64,000 nucleotides of DNA from CAVQRC01 sp963715045 (GTDB lineage: Bacteria; Planctomycetota; Planctomycetia; Pirellulales; Lacipirellulaceae), in assembly GCA_963715045.1 (NCBI GenBank), contig CAVQRC010000035.1, positions 1 to 64,000 on the forward strand, in the 5' to 3' direction. Position 1 is the stretch's first letter, and each line of letters begins with the position of its first letter. Below the pieces are notes generated by a model that worked only from the letters and a program-made list of their open reading frames with translations, was not told where the DNA came from and did not search any database. A program made the translations under genes and the position numbers. Below are positions 45,873 through 54,765 of the stretch, in pieces.

Positions 45873-47729
45873 TCAGCCGTCCGCGGCGGCAATGCCCTGC
45901 AATTTCGCGTAGAGCGTCGCGCGGCTGATGTCGAGGATGCGACAGGCGGCCGTTTTGTTTCCATTGACCTGCTTCAGCACATAAGCGATGTGTCTTTGCT
46001 CGACCTGCTTTAAGGAGACTTTGCGGTCCGGTTCCTGGTCTTGCTCCATAGACGTGATACCGAGTTCCGCGGGCTCGACTTGATCGCCTTCTCCAAGCAC
46101 GACTGCTCGCTCGACGGCATTCTTGAGCTGCCGGACATTGCCCGGCCAGTGATAGTTCTGGATCGCCGCTGTCGCAGCGGCCGAGAATCGCATCGGGCCA
46201 CGGCCCATCTGGGCCCGAAACTGCTCGAGAAACAACGACGCCAACTCAACGGCGTCGTCTCCCCGCTCCCGCAACGGAGGAACCTGGAGGTCGACCACCC
46301 GCAACCGGTAATAGAGGTCTTCGCGGAACTTGCGTTCTCTGACAAGTTGCTCGAGGTGGCGGTGCGTCGCGGCGATGATCCGCACGTCGACATGCACGGA
46401 CTGCTCGCCGCCGACGCGTTCAAAGGGATGGCCTTCGAGAATGCGGAGCAATTTGGCCTGACAGTTGAGGCTCATCTCACCGACCTCGTCGAGGAAAATC
46501 GTCCCGCGATGGGCACGTTCGAACTGGCCGATCCGCCGTCTTTCGGCACCCGTGTAGGCCCCCGCTTCGTGGCCGAACAGTTCGCTTTCCAGCAGCGACT
46601 CGCTGGGAGCGGCGCAATTGACCGCGATATACGGACCGTCCGCCCGGTGGCTGGCCTGGTGAATTGACTGGGCAATGAGTTCCTTGCCGGTACCACTCTC
46701 GCCGAGGATCAGAACCGTGCAGTCGGTTCCGCTGACCCGGGCGACGTTGTCCAGCAACTCCTCGTTCTGCGGACTCCTGCCGACGATCTGTGTCTGGGAA
46801 TCGACGCGGGCCCGCAGTTGCTCGTTTGCCCGTTCGAGTCGCTCCCGGGCTTCGAGATTCTCCAGGGCCAGGCCGACCTGATGCGAAACGACCACCAGGA
46901 AGTCGAGATCGCTCCGCACGAACGCCGGCTGGTCTGGTAACCGCTGACACTCGATCGCCCCCAATGCGGCCCGCGAGCCGTTGATGGGTACGCAAATACT
47001 GTTTCCGGCGTGATCTTGCGGATCGATTCCGAGTTCCTTGGCCATCGCTGCGGCAACCGGGAAGATGATCGCCTTGTTTCGATCCACGGCGAGTCGGGCA
47101 AGGATCTGATCTTCACCATCGCGGGGAATCGAACCGCGATTGCCGACACACCGCAGCCGTCCGTCGGTACCAATTCTCCAGGCGAATACGGTATCGGCCC
47201 CGATCCCATCGACAAGCGCCTCGATCACGACGCGCATCAACGTGTTGGTGTCGTGCCGCTGGTGAAGTTCGTTGGCCACTCGACAGAGCACGGCCGAGTC
47301 CCGCACCACGCGCGAGACAGGATCATTCAATCCCTGCTGGATGAGCGCCGCCCACGGGTTATCCTGCGGGGATCGCCCGACCATCGTGGTGGCTTTCCAT
47401 TGCGAAGTGCGAAACCGAGTTGCCGCCTGCTTGTACTGACTATCGACGAAGAGAATCAACCGGCGACCGATCCGAATCAGGTCGCCCCGCTGGAGCACCG
47501 CCTGGGAAATCGACTGCGAATTGACCTGCGTGCCGTTGGTGCTGCCGAAATCGCGTACCTGCCACCGTCCTCGCTGAAAGCGAACCTCGGCATGCTTGCG
47601 GCTGACTTCATCGTCATCGATCTGCAAGGCACAACTGTGGTGCCGACCGATGTCCACCTTCGCGGAATCTTCGAGGCGGATGTTCTGCCCCGGAACGGGG
47701 CCATTGAGAATCAAGAGAGAGTAGGACAT
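45873..47729 (-). CDS. sigma-54-dependent transcriptional activator with FHA and GAF domains
   Basis: A 618-residue activator. An N-terminal FHA domain (about 25-95: VDIGRHHSCALQI, EVSRKHAEV, GSTNGTQVN) reads phosphothreonine signals. A GAF domain follows (about 150-305), then the AAA+ core with Walker A GESGTGKELIAQ, the sigma-54 contact loop GAYTGA (usual GAFTGA) and the Walker B region GTIFLDEVGEMSL. A Fis-type helix-turn-helix ends the protein (HIAYVLKQVNGNKTAACRILDISRATLYAKL). The FHA module ties it to Ser/Thr kinase signalling, of which this window has two. It is divergent from the RTX gene at 48081, a possible target. Confidence 0.93.
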   Translation of the reverse strand: MSYSLLILNGPVPGQNIRLEDSAKVDIGRHHSCALQIDDDEVSRKHAEVRFQRGRWQVRDFGSTNGTQVNSQSISQAVLQRGDLIRIGRRLILFVDSQYKQAATRFRTSQWKATTMVGRSPQDNPWAALIQQGLNDPVSRVVRDSAVLCRVANELHQRHDTNTLMRVVIEALVDGIGADTVFAWRIGTDGRLRCVGNRGSIPRDGEDQILARLAVDRNKAIIFPVAAAMAKELGIDPQDHAGNSICVPINGSRAALGAIECQRLPDQPAFVRSDLDFLVVVSHQVGLALENLEARERLERANEQLRARVDSQTQIVGRSPQNEELLDNVARVSGTDCTVLILGESGTGKELIAQSIHQASHRADGPYIAVNCAAPSESLLESELFGHEAGAYTGAERRRIGQFERAHRGTIFLDEVGEMSLNCQAKLLRILEGHPFERVGGEQSVHVDVRIIAATHRHLEQLVRERKFREDLYYRLRVVDLQVPPLRERGDDAVELASLFLEQFRAQMGRGPMRFSAAATAAIQNYHWPGNVRQLKNAVERAVVLGEGDQVEPAELGITSMEQDQEPDRKVSLKQVEQRHIAYVLKQVNGNKTAACRILDISRATLYAKLQGIAAADG

Positions 47730-48080
47730 CCCGCTGGAGACCTTGGTCGCGTAGGGAATACCCCCGTCTGGCCCGCGACCTCAACTGGCTCCGAGTGTAC
47801 AGAAGCCAGACGCCCTTGACAATCAGGGCGCTCAATATCCGGGCGCCGCGAGTCGCGAGGCTCTCCAGCCTGGAACCTCATCGCCGAGATCGATCCGGTG
47901 CACGGCAAACGACTTCCGCTCTCGGGCTGAGCAATGCGACGTCTGCGGCACTCTTTTTGCTAATGACCTGACTGGCCAGACTCCGCATTCCGATCCGGAA
48001 ACCGACTTCGCGAGCCAGCACGCGAGAGGGGGGTCGGCCACCCCGGCAAGGCACTACCGAGTTACCGGAGAGTCTGAAAC
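47730..48080. other. divergent intergenic region between the sigma-54 activator and the RTX gene
   Basis: About 350 bp without a supported gene. It should carry the promoters of both genes; I did not find a clear TGGCAC-N5-TTGC sigma-54 box. Confidence 0.5.
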
Positions 48081-50834
48081 ATGTCGATGGGAGATCACCG
48101 CTACACCAGCCGCACGTGTCACCGCCGCCACGGCCGACGCCCCCGCTATGGGCTCGAACGACTCGAAGAACGCCGCGTCCTGGCGTCGCACTTTCTTGAC
48201 AGTGGCGTACTCGTCGTCAATGCGACCGCGAACGACGATGACATCGAAGCCTACGTCGACAAGGAAGCAAATCTCCTTGTCGTGCGTGTGAACGACGATT
48301 CCATCAGTGTTTCCAACGATCTCGTCCAGCACATCGAGATCAACGCCCTCGAGGGCAACGACACCATCTTCATCAACAATGACGTCACCCAGACGACGAC
48401 ACTCAACGGAAACGACGGCAACGATACGATCACCGGCAGCCAGCAGGCGGACACGATCTCCGGGCATGCCGGAACCGATTCCCTTGATGGACGCGGCGGC
48501 AACGACTTCGTGGACGGCGGAGCTGACGCCGATCGGATCCAGGGAGGGATGGGCAACGATGTGCTGCTGGGACGGGACGGCAATGACTCGATCACCGGCG
48601 ATCCGCTCGACGCACCGCAGCCCGTCGATCCGCAACCGGTAGATGCCGGATTCGAACGCGGCGTGGACTATGGCGCGGATGGATCGATCATCGTGCTGCC
48701 CGCCCTGTTCAACGACTACATCGACGGGGGTCGCGGCAGCGACTCGCTCAACGGCGTGTTTGGCAACGACACGATCCTCGGTGGCGTCGACGGAGATGAA
48801 CTCGTCGGCGGCCCCGGGAACGACTTGTTGATCGGCGGCGATGGAAATGACACGATCGTCGCCAATGAGGGCGATGACGGCATCCTCGGTGGCCGCGGCA
48901 ACGACAGCATCGACGCCGGATTCGGTAACGACGCGATGGCCGGCGGCGACGGCGATGACAAGATCGACGCCGGGGCAGGCGATGACTGGGTCTTTGGAGA
49001 CGCGACGAACACGATTCCTGACGATCTGGTCTCGCTCTACCAGTACGCCCGCCAGTACGGTGACGTCGGATCGGGTGCGGACGAGATCGAGACGGGAAGC
49101 GGCAATGACGTGGCTCTCGGAGGGCCATTGAACGACGTGATTCGTGGCGGCTCCGGTAACGACGTGCTGTTGGGCGGGTGGGGCAACGATCGCATCGATG
49201 GCGAAGCCGGTAACGACCGGATCGCCGGCGATCCCCGTGATTTGAGCCCGGTCCCGATGCCAGTTCCGCCCGTCGTCAGCGACATCCGGCCGACGACGGC
49301 GGCAGGTGTGACAACCGCCGACACGGCCGAGTTCGCCGCCCTCGTGTCCGCGGGCCTCGACGCGGCGGCTCTCCAGCCGATCGATGTCCAGGCACCGCCG
49401 AGCGGAGACGACACGATCTCCGGTGGTGACGGGCGGGACCTGATCTACGGATTGCTGGGTCGCGATACGATCCTGGGCGGCAATCACAACGACTACATCG
49501 ACGGCGGCAGCGGCAGCGACCACATCGACGCCCAAGCCGGCGACGACTACGTCCAGGGCGGAAGCGGGGATGACTTCATTCAGGGCGGAATCGGCAACGA
49601 CTGGCTGTTCGGTGCCCAGGGCGCCGACGAGGTCGTCGGCGATCCGTTCGACATTGACGTCGCGGCGTCTGGCGGAGACTCCACCCCGGTGCCGGGTCGG
49701 CCCGCGGCAAGCGACGGCACCCGGCCAGGCGTCACCGTCGCCGGACGTATCCCGAAGGTAGTGCGAATCGCGACTGCCCGGACCAATGAAGCGCCGATCT
49801 TCCCTGAGTTCAACGACGTGCTGGTCGGTGACGGTGGGGATGATCGGATGCAGGGGATGCTGGGCAATGACATCTTGATTGGGGGTGTCGGAAACGATTT
49901 CCTCGACGGCGGCTCCGGCGCCGATGCGATTGCCGGCGACGACGGCAACGACACCATTGACGGTGGCCTTGGCGGAGACGCGATTCTCGCCGGGGCCGGG
50001 AACGATCGTGTCGCCGGAGGCTTCGGCAACGACACCATCGCCGGCGGCGATGGTGACGATGTGCTCGTTGGCGATGACGGCAATGACCTGATTTTCGGCG
50101 ACGGCACGAACCACTATCCGGGCGGCTATCTGGATCAGGTCGCGTACGTCCGCGATTTCGCAGATACCGGTTTTGGCCACGATGTGATCGAGGGCGGAGA
50201 TGGCAGCGACCGGATTTACGCGGGACCGGGTAACGACATCGTCGAGGGCGGGAACGGCCACGACGGGATTCAGGCCGGCTGGGGCAACGACATCGTCGAC
50301 GGCGGCGACGGAAACGACGCCATCGTAGGCGATCCGATCGACTACGAAGCGGCGGTGGGAAGTCTCATCATCGGAACGGTGGACGAGCCGACACCGATCC
50401 AACCCAGCGACGATGTACTCCGGGGTGGCGCGGGCAATGACCGGATCTTCGGCCAGCTTGGCAATGACCGGCTGTTCGGCGGTCTCGGCAACGACTTCCT
50501 GAGTGGAGGATCGGGAAGTGACGCACTCCATGGCGAAGACGGTCACGATCGGCTGATGGGCGGCAGTGGGAACGACCGACTCCTCGGCGGGACGGGCAGC
50601 GATCGGATCGAAGGAGGGGCTGGCAATGACCTGCTGTTCGGCGGCGACGGCGCCGACGTGCTCCTCGGTCAAGGCGGCGTGGACGAACTGACCGGCGGCC
50701 TTGGAACCGACTTCCTCGACGGCGGCGAACTGGCCGACCTGATTTTCGCCGAAGAAGAAGAATTCGATCCCGACTTCATCGTCTTTGATTCGCTCGACGA
50801 CGTGCAGAAGGATGAAGAGGATCAGTTTGTTTGA
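48081..50834 (+). CDS. large calcium-binding RTX repeat protein with planctomycete N-terminal LEERRVL box
   Basis: A 917-residue protein. The N-terminus is Arg/His-rich and contains YGLERLEERRVLASH (about 23-37), a motif I associate with planctomycete surface-associated giant proteins. From about residue 105 to the C-terminus there are many GGxGxDx(L/I/F/V)xGG nonapeptides (for example GGNGHDGIQAG, GGAGNDRIFG) that bind calcium in a beta-roll, in five or so blocks separated by spacers beginning GDP. Acidic C-terminus. RTX proteins are usually exported by type I secretion, but no ABC/HlyD genes are in the window. The regular codon pattern also creates a long antisense open frame, which I reject. 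Confidence 0.9.
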   Translation: MSMGDHRYTSRTCHRRHGRRPRYGLERLEERRVLASHFLDSGVLVVNATANDDDIEAYVDKEANLLVVRVNDDSISVSNDLVQHIEINALEGNDTIFINNDVTQTTTLNGNDGNDTITGSQQADTISGHAGTDSLDGRGGNDFVDGGADADRIQGGMGNDVLLGRDGNDSITGDPLDAPQPVDPQPVDAGFERGVDYGADGSIIVLPALFNDYIDGGRGSDSLNGVFGNDTILGGVDGDELVGGPGNDLLIGGDGNDTIVANEGDDGILGGRGNDSIDAGFGNDAMAGGDGDDKIDAGAGDDWVFGDATNTIPDDLVSLYQYARQYGDVGSGADEIETGSGNDVALGGPLNDVIRGGSGNDVLLGGWGNDRIDGEAGNDRIAGDPRDLSPVPMPVPPVVSDIRPTTAAGVTTADTAEFAALVSAGLDAAALQPIDVQAPPSGDDTISGGDGRDLIYGLLGRDTILGGNHNDYIDGGSGSDHIDAQAGDDYVQGGSGDDFIQGGIGNDWLFGAQGADEVVGDPFDIDVAASGGDSTPVPGRPAASDGTRPGVTVAGRIPKVVRIATARTNEAPIFPEFNDVLVGDGGDDRMQGMLGNDILIGGVGNDFLDGGSGADAIAGDDGNDTIDGGLGGDAILAGAGNDRVAGGFGNDTIAGGDGDDVLVGDDGNDLIFGDGTNHYPGGYLDQVAYVRDFADTGFGHDVIEGGDGSDRIYAGPGNDIVEGGNGHDGIQAGWGNDIVDGGDGNDAIVGDPIDYEAAVGSLIIGTVDEPTPIQPSDDVLRGGAGNDRIFGQLGNDRLFGGLGNDFLSGGSGSDALHGEDGHDRLMGGSGNDRLLGGTGSDRIEGGAGNDLLFGGDGADVLLGQGGVDELTGGLGTDFLDGGELADLIFAEEEEFDPDFIVFDSLDDVQKDEEDQFV

Positions 50835-50846
50835 CGGTTCGGACTT

Positions 50847-50922
50847 GGGACGCTGGGACTCTGGGACTCTGGGACTCTGGGACGCTGGGACTCTGGGACT
50901 CTGGGACTATGGGACTGCTGGG
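50847..50922 (+). repeat. octamer tandem array (gggactct)
   Basis: Eight units of gggactct or one-base variants (gggacgct, gggactat) followed by a partial ninth, starting 13 bp after the RTX stop codon. Confidence 0.9.
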
Positions 50923-50930
50923 AGAGTTTC

Positions 50931-50972
50931 CTTCGTCATTGGAGGATTGGGTATTCCTTAGTCATTCGTGAA
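50931..50972 (+). repeat. heptamer array, AT-richer class
   Basis: Units such as CTTCGTC, ATTGGAG, TATTCCT and TAGTCAT resemble the upstream arrays at 41551 and 51545 but read on the plus strand and precede no gene start. Confidence 0.55.
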
Positions 50973-51094
50973 AGAGAGCCGCACCACTTGCTGGTGCCCA
51001 GGGAACGGCCGATACGCGAAAGCGTTTCGGCCGTTTCCATTGGAGGACTCACGTCAGCCACAGGATGCGTCGAGCGCTGCCCTCACCCATCTGC

Positions 51095-51516
51095 CTATTC
51101 ACCCATCTGCCTATCCTGGCCCCCGGCCACGAAGCCCGTGATTTCGGCGAGCGGTGTGCCGGGCGTAAACACCTTGGCAACACCGATCGCTTTCAGTTCA
51201 GGTACATCGTCCTCCGGGATGATTCCGCCGACAATCAGCTGGACATCATCGAGTCCGCGTCTCTGAAGTGCTTCGCGAAGTTTCGGTACCTGGGTCAGGT
51301 CGAGCGCCGGACAGAATGCTGATCCCGACAACGTCGGCATCTTCTTCTTCGACGGCGCGGGCCACATCGTCGGGCGATTGCCAGAGGCCCGTATAGATCA
51401 CTTCCATGCCTGCCTCGCGGAGGGCTCGCGCGACCACCTGGACGCCCCGATCGTGCCCATCGAGTCCGATCTTCGCTAACACAATCCGACGGGGACGGGT
51501 GGTAGGTGGTGGGCAT
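51095..51516 (-). CDS. methylmalonyl-CoA mutase-type B12-binding small subunit; two frameshifts
   Basis: A stand-alone cobalamin-binding subunit of about 140 residues. The core is VLAKIGLDGHDRGVQVVARALREAG with the B12-ligating DxHxxG (DGHDRG), and VGISILSG, IVGGIIPEDD and VFTPGTPLAEI. ATG 51516 is one base out of frame with the core; dropping a T at about 51503 gives a Thr/Pro/Arg start and then RRIVLAKIG. A second inserted base at about 51302 separates SGA from HLTQVP-type sequence. Both fit one intact original gene. It works with the large subunit encoded upstream (51706-53355). The heptamer array sits 28 bp before the start. Confidence 0.82.
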
Positions 51517-51544
51517 GACGGGTTCCACAGTCTGGCCGGTGAGT

Positions 51545-51600
51545 GAAATGACGAATGAGTAAGGACTAATGACTAACGAACTCCCAATGACGAATGCCCA
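51545..51600 (-). repeat. AT-rich heptamer array upstream of the mutase small subunit
   Basis: Eight heptamers, more than 80% identical by eye to the array at 41551-41604 and in the same orientation relative to the downstream start (28 bp gap). Confidence 0.82.
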
Positions 51601-51622
51601 AAACAAACCTCCCTTGCCGCCA

Positions 51623-51706
51623 CCTCCAACCTCCAGCCTCCAGCCTCCAGCCTCCAGCCTCCAGCCTCCAGCCTGAAGCCTCCAGCCTGAAGCCTGAAGC
51701 CTGCCT
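51623..51706. repeat. twelve-unit heptamer array (cctccag / cctgaag) ending at the mutase stop
   Basis: Units of cctccag and cctgaag run in perfect 7-bp phase from 51623 to 51706, where the last base is part of the stop codon of the mutase large subunit. Confidence 0.9.
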
Positions 51707-53355
51707 CAACAAATCGCCGCTCCCTGGGGACGATAGCGGCCGAAGACCTCGGCCAGGACGGTCATGATTTCACCAACCGTCGCGCCTGCCCGCGCGGCGT
51801 CGATCAAGGCAGGCATCGTGTTGGTATCTCCAGCCGCTGCCTGACGGACTGCGTCCAACGTCGCCGCCACGGCGGTCGCCTCGCGTCCCGCTCTGGCCCG
51901 GTTGAGGGCATCAAGCTGGTCGCGCTCGATATCGGGATCGATCTGCAGCGTCGGAATCCGAACCGGTTCATCATCGACGTAGCGATTCACTCCCACCACG
52001 ATTTTCGCCTCTCGATCCAGAGCCGCCTGGTAGCGATAGGCGCTCTCGGCAATCCGGCGGCGAAAATAGCCCGATTCAATCGCGGCAATCATGCCGCCCA
52101 GCGATTCGATTTCGGCGAAGATCTCGTGCGCTTCGGATTCCAGCGCATCGGTCAGTTGCTCGACCAGGTGACTGCCGCCAAGAGGATCGGCCGTATTGAC
52201 GACGCCCGTTTCATGGGCCAGCACCTGCTGCGTTCTGAGCGCAATGGTGACTGCTTCCTCGGTCGGCAGTGAAAGGGTTTCGTCGCGGCTGTTCGTGTGC
52301 AGCGACTGGCACCCCCCCAGCACGGCCGCCATCGCCTGATAGGCCACCCGGACCACATTCACCTCGGGTTGCTGGGCCTGCAGACTCACGCCCGCGGTTT
52401 GGGCATGGAAGCGGAGCTTCCAGCTTCGCTCATCCACCGCCGCACGTTGATCTCGCATCAGTCGGGCCCAGATTCTCCGCGCGGCACGGTACTTGGCGAT
52501 CTCTTCGAAAAAGTCGTTGTGCGCGTTGAAGAAGAACGACAGCCGTGGGGCGAAGGCATCGATTTCCAGGCCGCGGGCGATCGCCTGGTCGGCATAATGC
52601 AGGCCATCGGCCAGCGTAAAGGCCAGCTCTTCGGCAGCGGTACTGCCGGCTTCACGGATGTGATAGCCGCTGATGGAGACGGGATTGTACTGCGGGACGT
52701 GGTGACTGCAGAACTCGATCGTGTCGGTGACGAGCCGTACGCTGGGCTGCGGAGGGAAGACGTATTCGTTCTGCGCGTGGTATTCCTTGAGGACATCATT
52801 CTGAAGCGTGCCGCGGACGTCGCTCCAGGACACGCCCTGCCGCTCGGCCGTGACCAGATAGAAAGCGAGCATGATGGCCGCGGGAGCATTCACGGTCATC
52901 GACACGCTGACCTGGCCGAGATCGATGCCTTCGAACAACTGCTCCATGTCGGCGACCGTGTCGATGGCGACACCTAGTCGTCCCACTTCACCGACGGCGG
53001 CCGGATGATCGCTGTCGATACCCATCAGGGTCGGCAGATCAAAGGCCGTACTCAGTCCTGTTTGTCCTTTTTCGAGCAGGAACTTGAATCGATCATTGGT
53101 GTCGCGGGCCGTTCCGTAGCCGGCGAACTGGCGCATCGTCCACAGTCTGCCACGATACATCGACTGGTGAATGCCGCGGGTGAAGGGAAATTCCCCCGGC
53201 CCGGCAATCTGCCTCTGGTATTGGGCATCGGGCTGAGCGGGTCGATAAACGGGCTCGATGACGCGGCCGCTGACCGTGGTGAAATCGGGAGCTGGTGGCG
53301 ACGCCGGATGGGATCGCCCGGAGTCCTTGGATGGCGTACGCATACCTCTGATCAC
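51706..53355 (-). CDS. methylmalonyl-CoA mutase-type large (substrate-binding) subunit
   Basis: A 549-residue TIM-barrel subunit of a B12-dependent acyl-CoA mutase. The family motifs are TMRQFAGYGTA, TGLSTAFDLPTLMG, YVFPPQPSVRLVTDT, ISGYHIREAGSTAAEELAF and SLHTNSRDE. It is the archaeal-type two-gene arrangement with a separate B12 subunit. The residue that is Tyr in canonical mutases (RQYAG) is Phe here, and the Arg of PSVR is kept; Phe also occurs in isobutyryl-CoA mutase and archaeal-type enzymes, so substrate is not settled. It lies in an operon after the thiolase and before the small subunit. The first Met (53355) is used; the start may lie a few codons later. Confidence 0.9.
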   Translation of the reverse strand: MIRGMRTPSKDSGRSHPASPPAPDFTTVSGRVIEPVYRPAQPDAQYQRQIAGPGEFPFTRGIHQSMYRGRLWTMRQFAGYGTARDTNDRFKFLLEKGQTGLSTAFDLPTLMGIDSDHPAAVGEVGRLGVAIDTVADMEQLFEGIDLGQVSVSMTVNAPAAIMLAFYLVTAERQGVSWSDVRGTLQNDVLKEYHAQNEYVFPPQPSVRLVTDTIEFCSHHVPQYNPVSISGYHIREAGSTAAEELAFTLADGLHYADQAIARGLEIDAFAPRLSFFFNAHNDFFEEIAKYRAARRIWARLMRDQRAAVDERSWKLRFHAQTAGVSLQAQQPEVNVVRVAYQAMAAVLGGCQSLHTNSRDETLSLPTEEAVTIALRTQQVLAHETGVVNTADPLGGSHLVEQLTDALESEAHEIFAEIESLGGMIAAIESGYFRRRIAESAYRYQAALDREAKIVVGVNRYVDDEPVRIPTLQIDPDIERDQLDALNRARAGREATAVAATLDAVRQAAAGDTNTMPALIDAARAGATVGEIMTVLAEVFGRYRPQGAAIC

Positions 53356-53447
53356 TCCTCGATGCCGATGAGAGCAGGCTCAATGCCAGGGTCGGAGCTC
53401 GGGACGGTCCGTTCGGCCCAGCCAGCGCGTCGTCGGTCGCGAAGGCT

Positions 53448-54616
53448 TCAGACGCGCTCGATGATGATCGCGACGGCATTTCCTCCACCAAGACACAAAC
53501 AGGCCAATCCGATGGTGTTGTCGGTATCTTCCAGGGTGTGCATCAAGCTGACCAGAATTCTGCCGCCACTGGCACCGATAGGATGCCCCAGGGCAATCGC
53601 CCCGCCGCGTGGATTGACGCGATCGGAATCGAGTTGCAGGGCCTGGATGCAGGCGAGGCACTGGGCGGCAAACGCTTCGTTTAGTTCTATCGCGTCTATA
53701 TCACTTAACTTCAGATTTGTCTTCGCTATTGCCGCCCGAATCGCGGAAACGGGTGCCAGGAAGATGTCGCGAGGAGCCACGCCCGCCGTCGCGGCAGCGA
53801 GAATCCTTGCTTTCAGGCCGTTCGGATAGTTGCCCGCCACCGGTTCACTGGCTACGAGGACTGCGGCCGCACCATCACTGATTTGAGACGCGTTGCCAGC
53901 CGTTACCGTACCCAGGGGGCCAAAGGCGGCTGGCAAACCGGCCAGCTTCTCGATGGTCGAGTCCGGACGAGGCCCCTCGTCAGCCTGTACCATCCCGGCG
54001 TTTCGTCCCGGCACCTCGACCGCGACAATCTCGCGGCCAAATTGGTTCGCGCGGCAACCGCCCGGCGATGGCTTTCCATGGCAAACTCATCTTGCGACGC
54101 TCGCGATACCCCGCAGGTTTCCGCGATGTAATCGGCGGCTTGCCCCATGGGCTGATCCTCGAACGGACACCACAGGCCGTCGTGCAGCATCGAGTCGATC
54201 AATTGCCGATTCCCGAACTTGTATCCCTCACGGATTCCACCGGCCAGAAGGTAGGGCGCCCGACTCATGCTTTCCATGCCTCCGGCAAGGATGAGGCTGG
54301 CGTCACCGGCACGGATTGCCTGATCGGCGAGCATGACCGCCTTCAGCCCCGAGCCGCAGACTTTGTTGACCGTACAGGCAGCGATCGTGTCGGGCAATCC
54401 GGCTGCGAGTGCAGCCTGGCGGGCGGGCGCCTGGCCGACTCCCGCGGTGAGGACCTGACCGAGGATCACTTCATCGACCTCCGTTGGATCCGTTGCCGTC
54501 CGGCGGAGCGTCTCGCGGAGCGTCACGGCGGACAGTTGAGGAGCCGGCACGCAACTCAGCCGACCGAGCAACTTTCCAATCGGCGTACGGCAACCGTTGA
54601 TGAGGTACGAGGGCAT
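53448..54616 (-). CDS. acetyl-CoA C-acetyltransferase (thiolase); frameshift near 54036
   Basis: The 5' part (from MPSYLINGCRTPIG) has the acyl-accepting Cys87 in NKVCGSGLKAVMLA and MGQAADYIAETCGVSR. The 3' part, in another frame, has GNASQISDGAAAVLVAS, ELNEAFAAQ, GGAIALGHPIGASGGRI with the catalytic His, and CLCLGGGNAVA with the second Cys. A missing base near 54036 (FGREIVAVEVPG would then follow ARTN) joins them into a 390-residue thiolase. It catalyses acetoacetyl-CoA/3-ketoacyl-CoA cleavage or formation. Linked with the mutase it suggests propionate or branched-chain acyl-CoA catabolism. A C-rich heptamer array abuts the start. Confidence 0.85.
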
Positions 54617-54651
54617 GGGTAGGGGTCAGGGATCGGGGGTCAGGGGTCAGG
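54617..54651 (-). repeat. C-rich heptamer array abutting the thiolase start
   Basis: On the thiolase strand five units (CCTGACC, CCTGACC, CCCGATC, CCTGACC, CCTACCC) end at the base before the ATG (54616). Confidence 0.85.
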
Positions 54652-54716
54652 TTTTCGAAATCAGGATACTCCGCTAGCGAATTCCGGGGCAGTTCGCAAT
54701 TATGGGATCCTCAGCC

Positions 54717-54765
54717 CTGATCCGCTCCGACCCCTGACCCCCGATCCCTGATCCCTATTTCCAAC
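54717..54765 (+). repeat. C-rich heptamer array abutting the meaB CTG start
   Basis: Seven units in perfect 7-bp phase (CTGATCC ... CCCCTGA, CCCCCGA, TCCCTGA, TCCCTAT, TTCCAAC) end at 54765, directly before CTG. Confidence 0.75.

Noticed and set aside
48054..50672. 872-codon open frame antisense to the RTX gene, rich in Val/Ala/Ile
   Set aside because: It is the mirror of the Gly-Asp-rich RTX codons. It has no domain and contains the antisense of a certain gene along its whole length.
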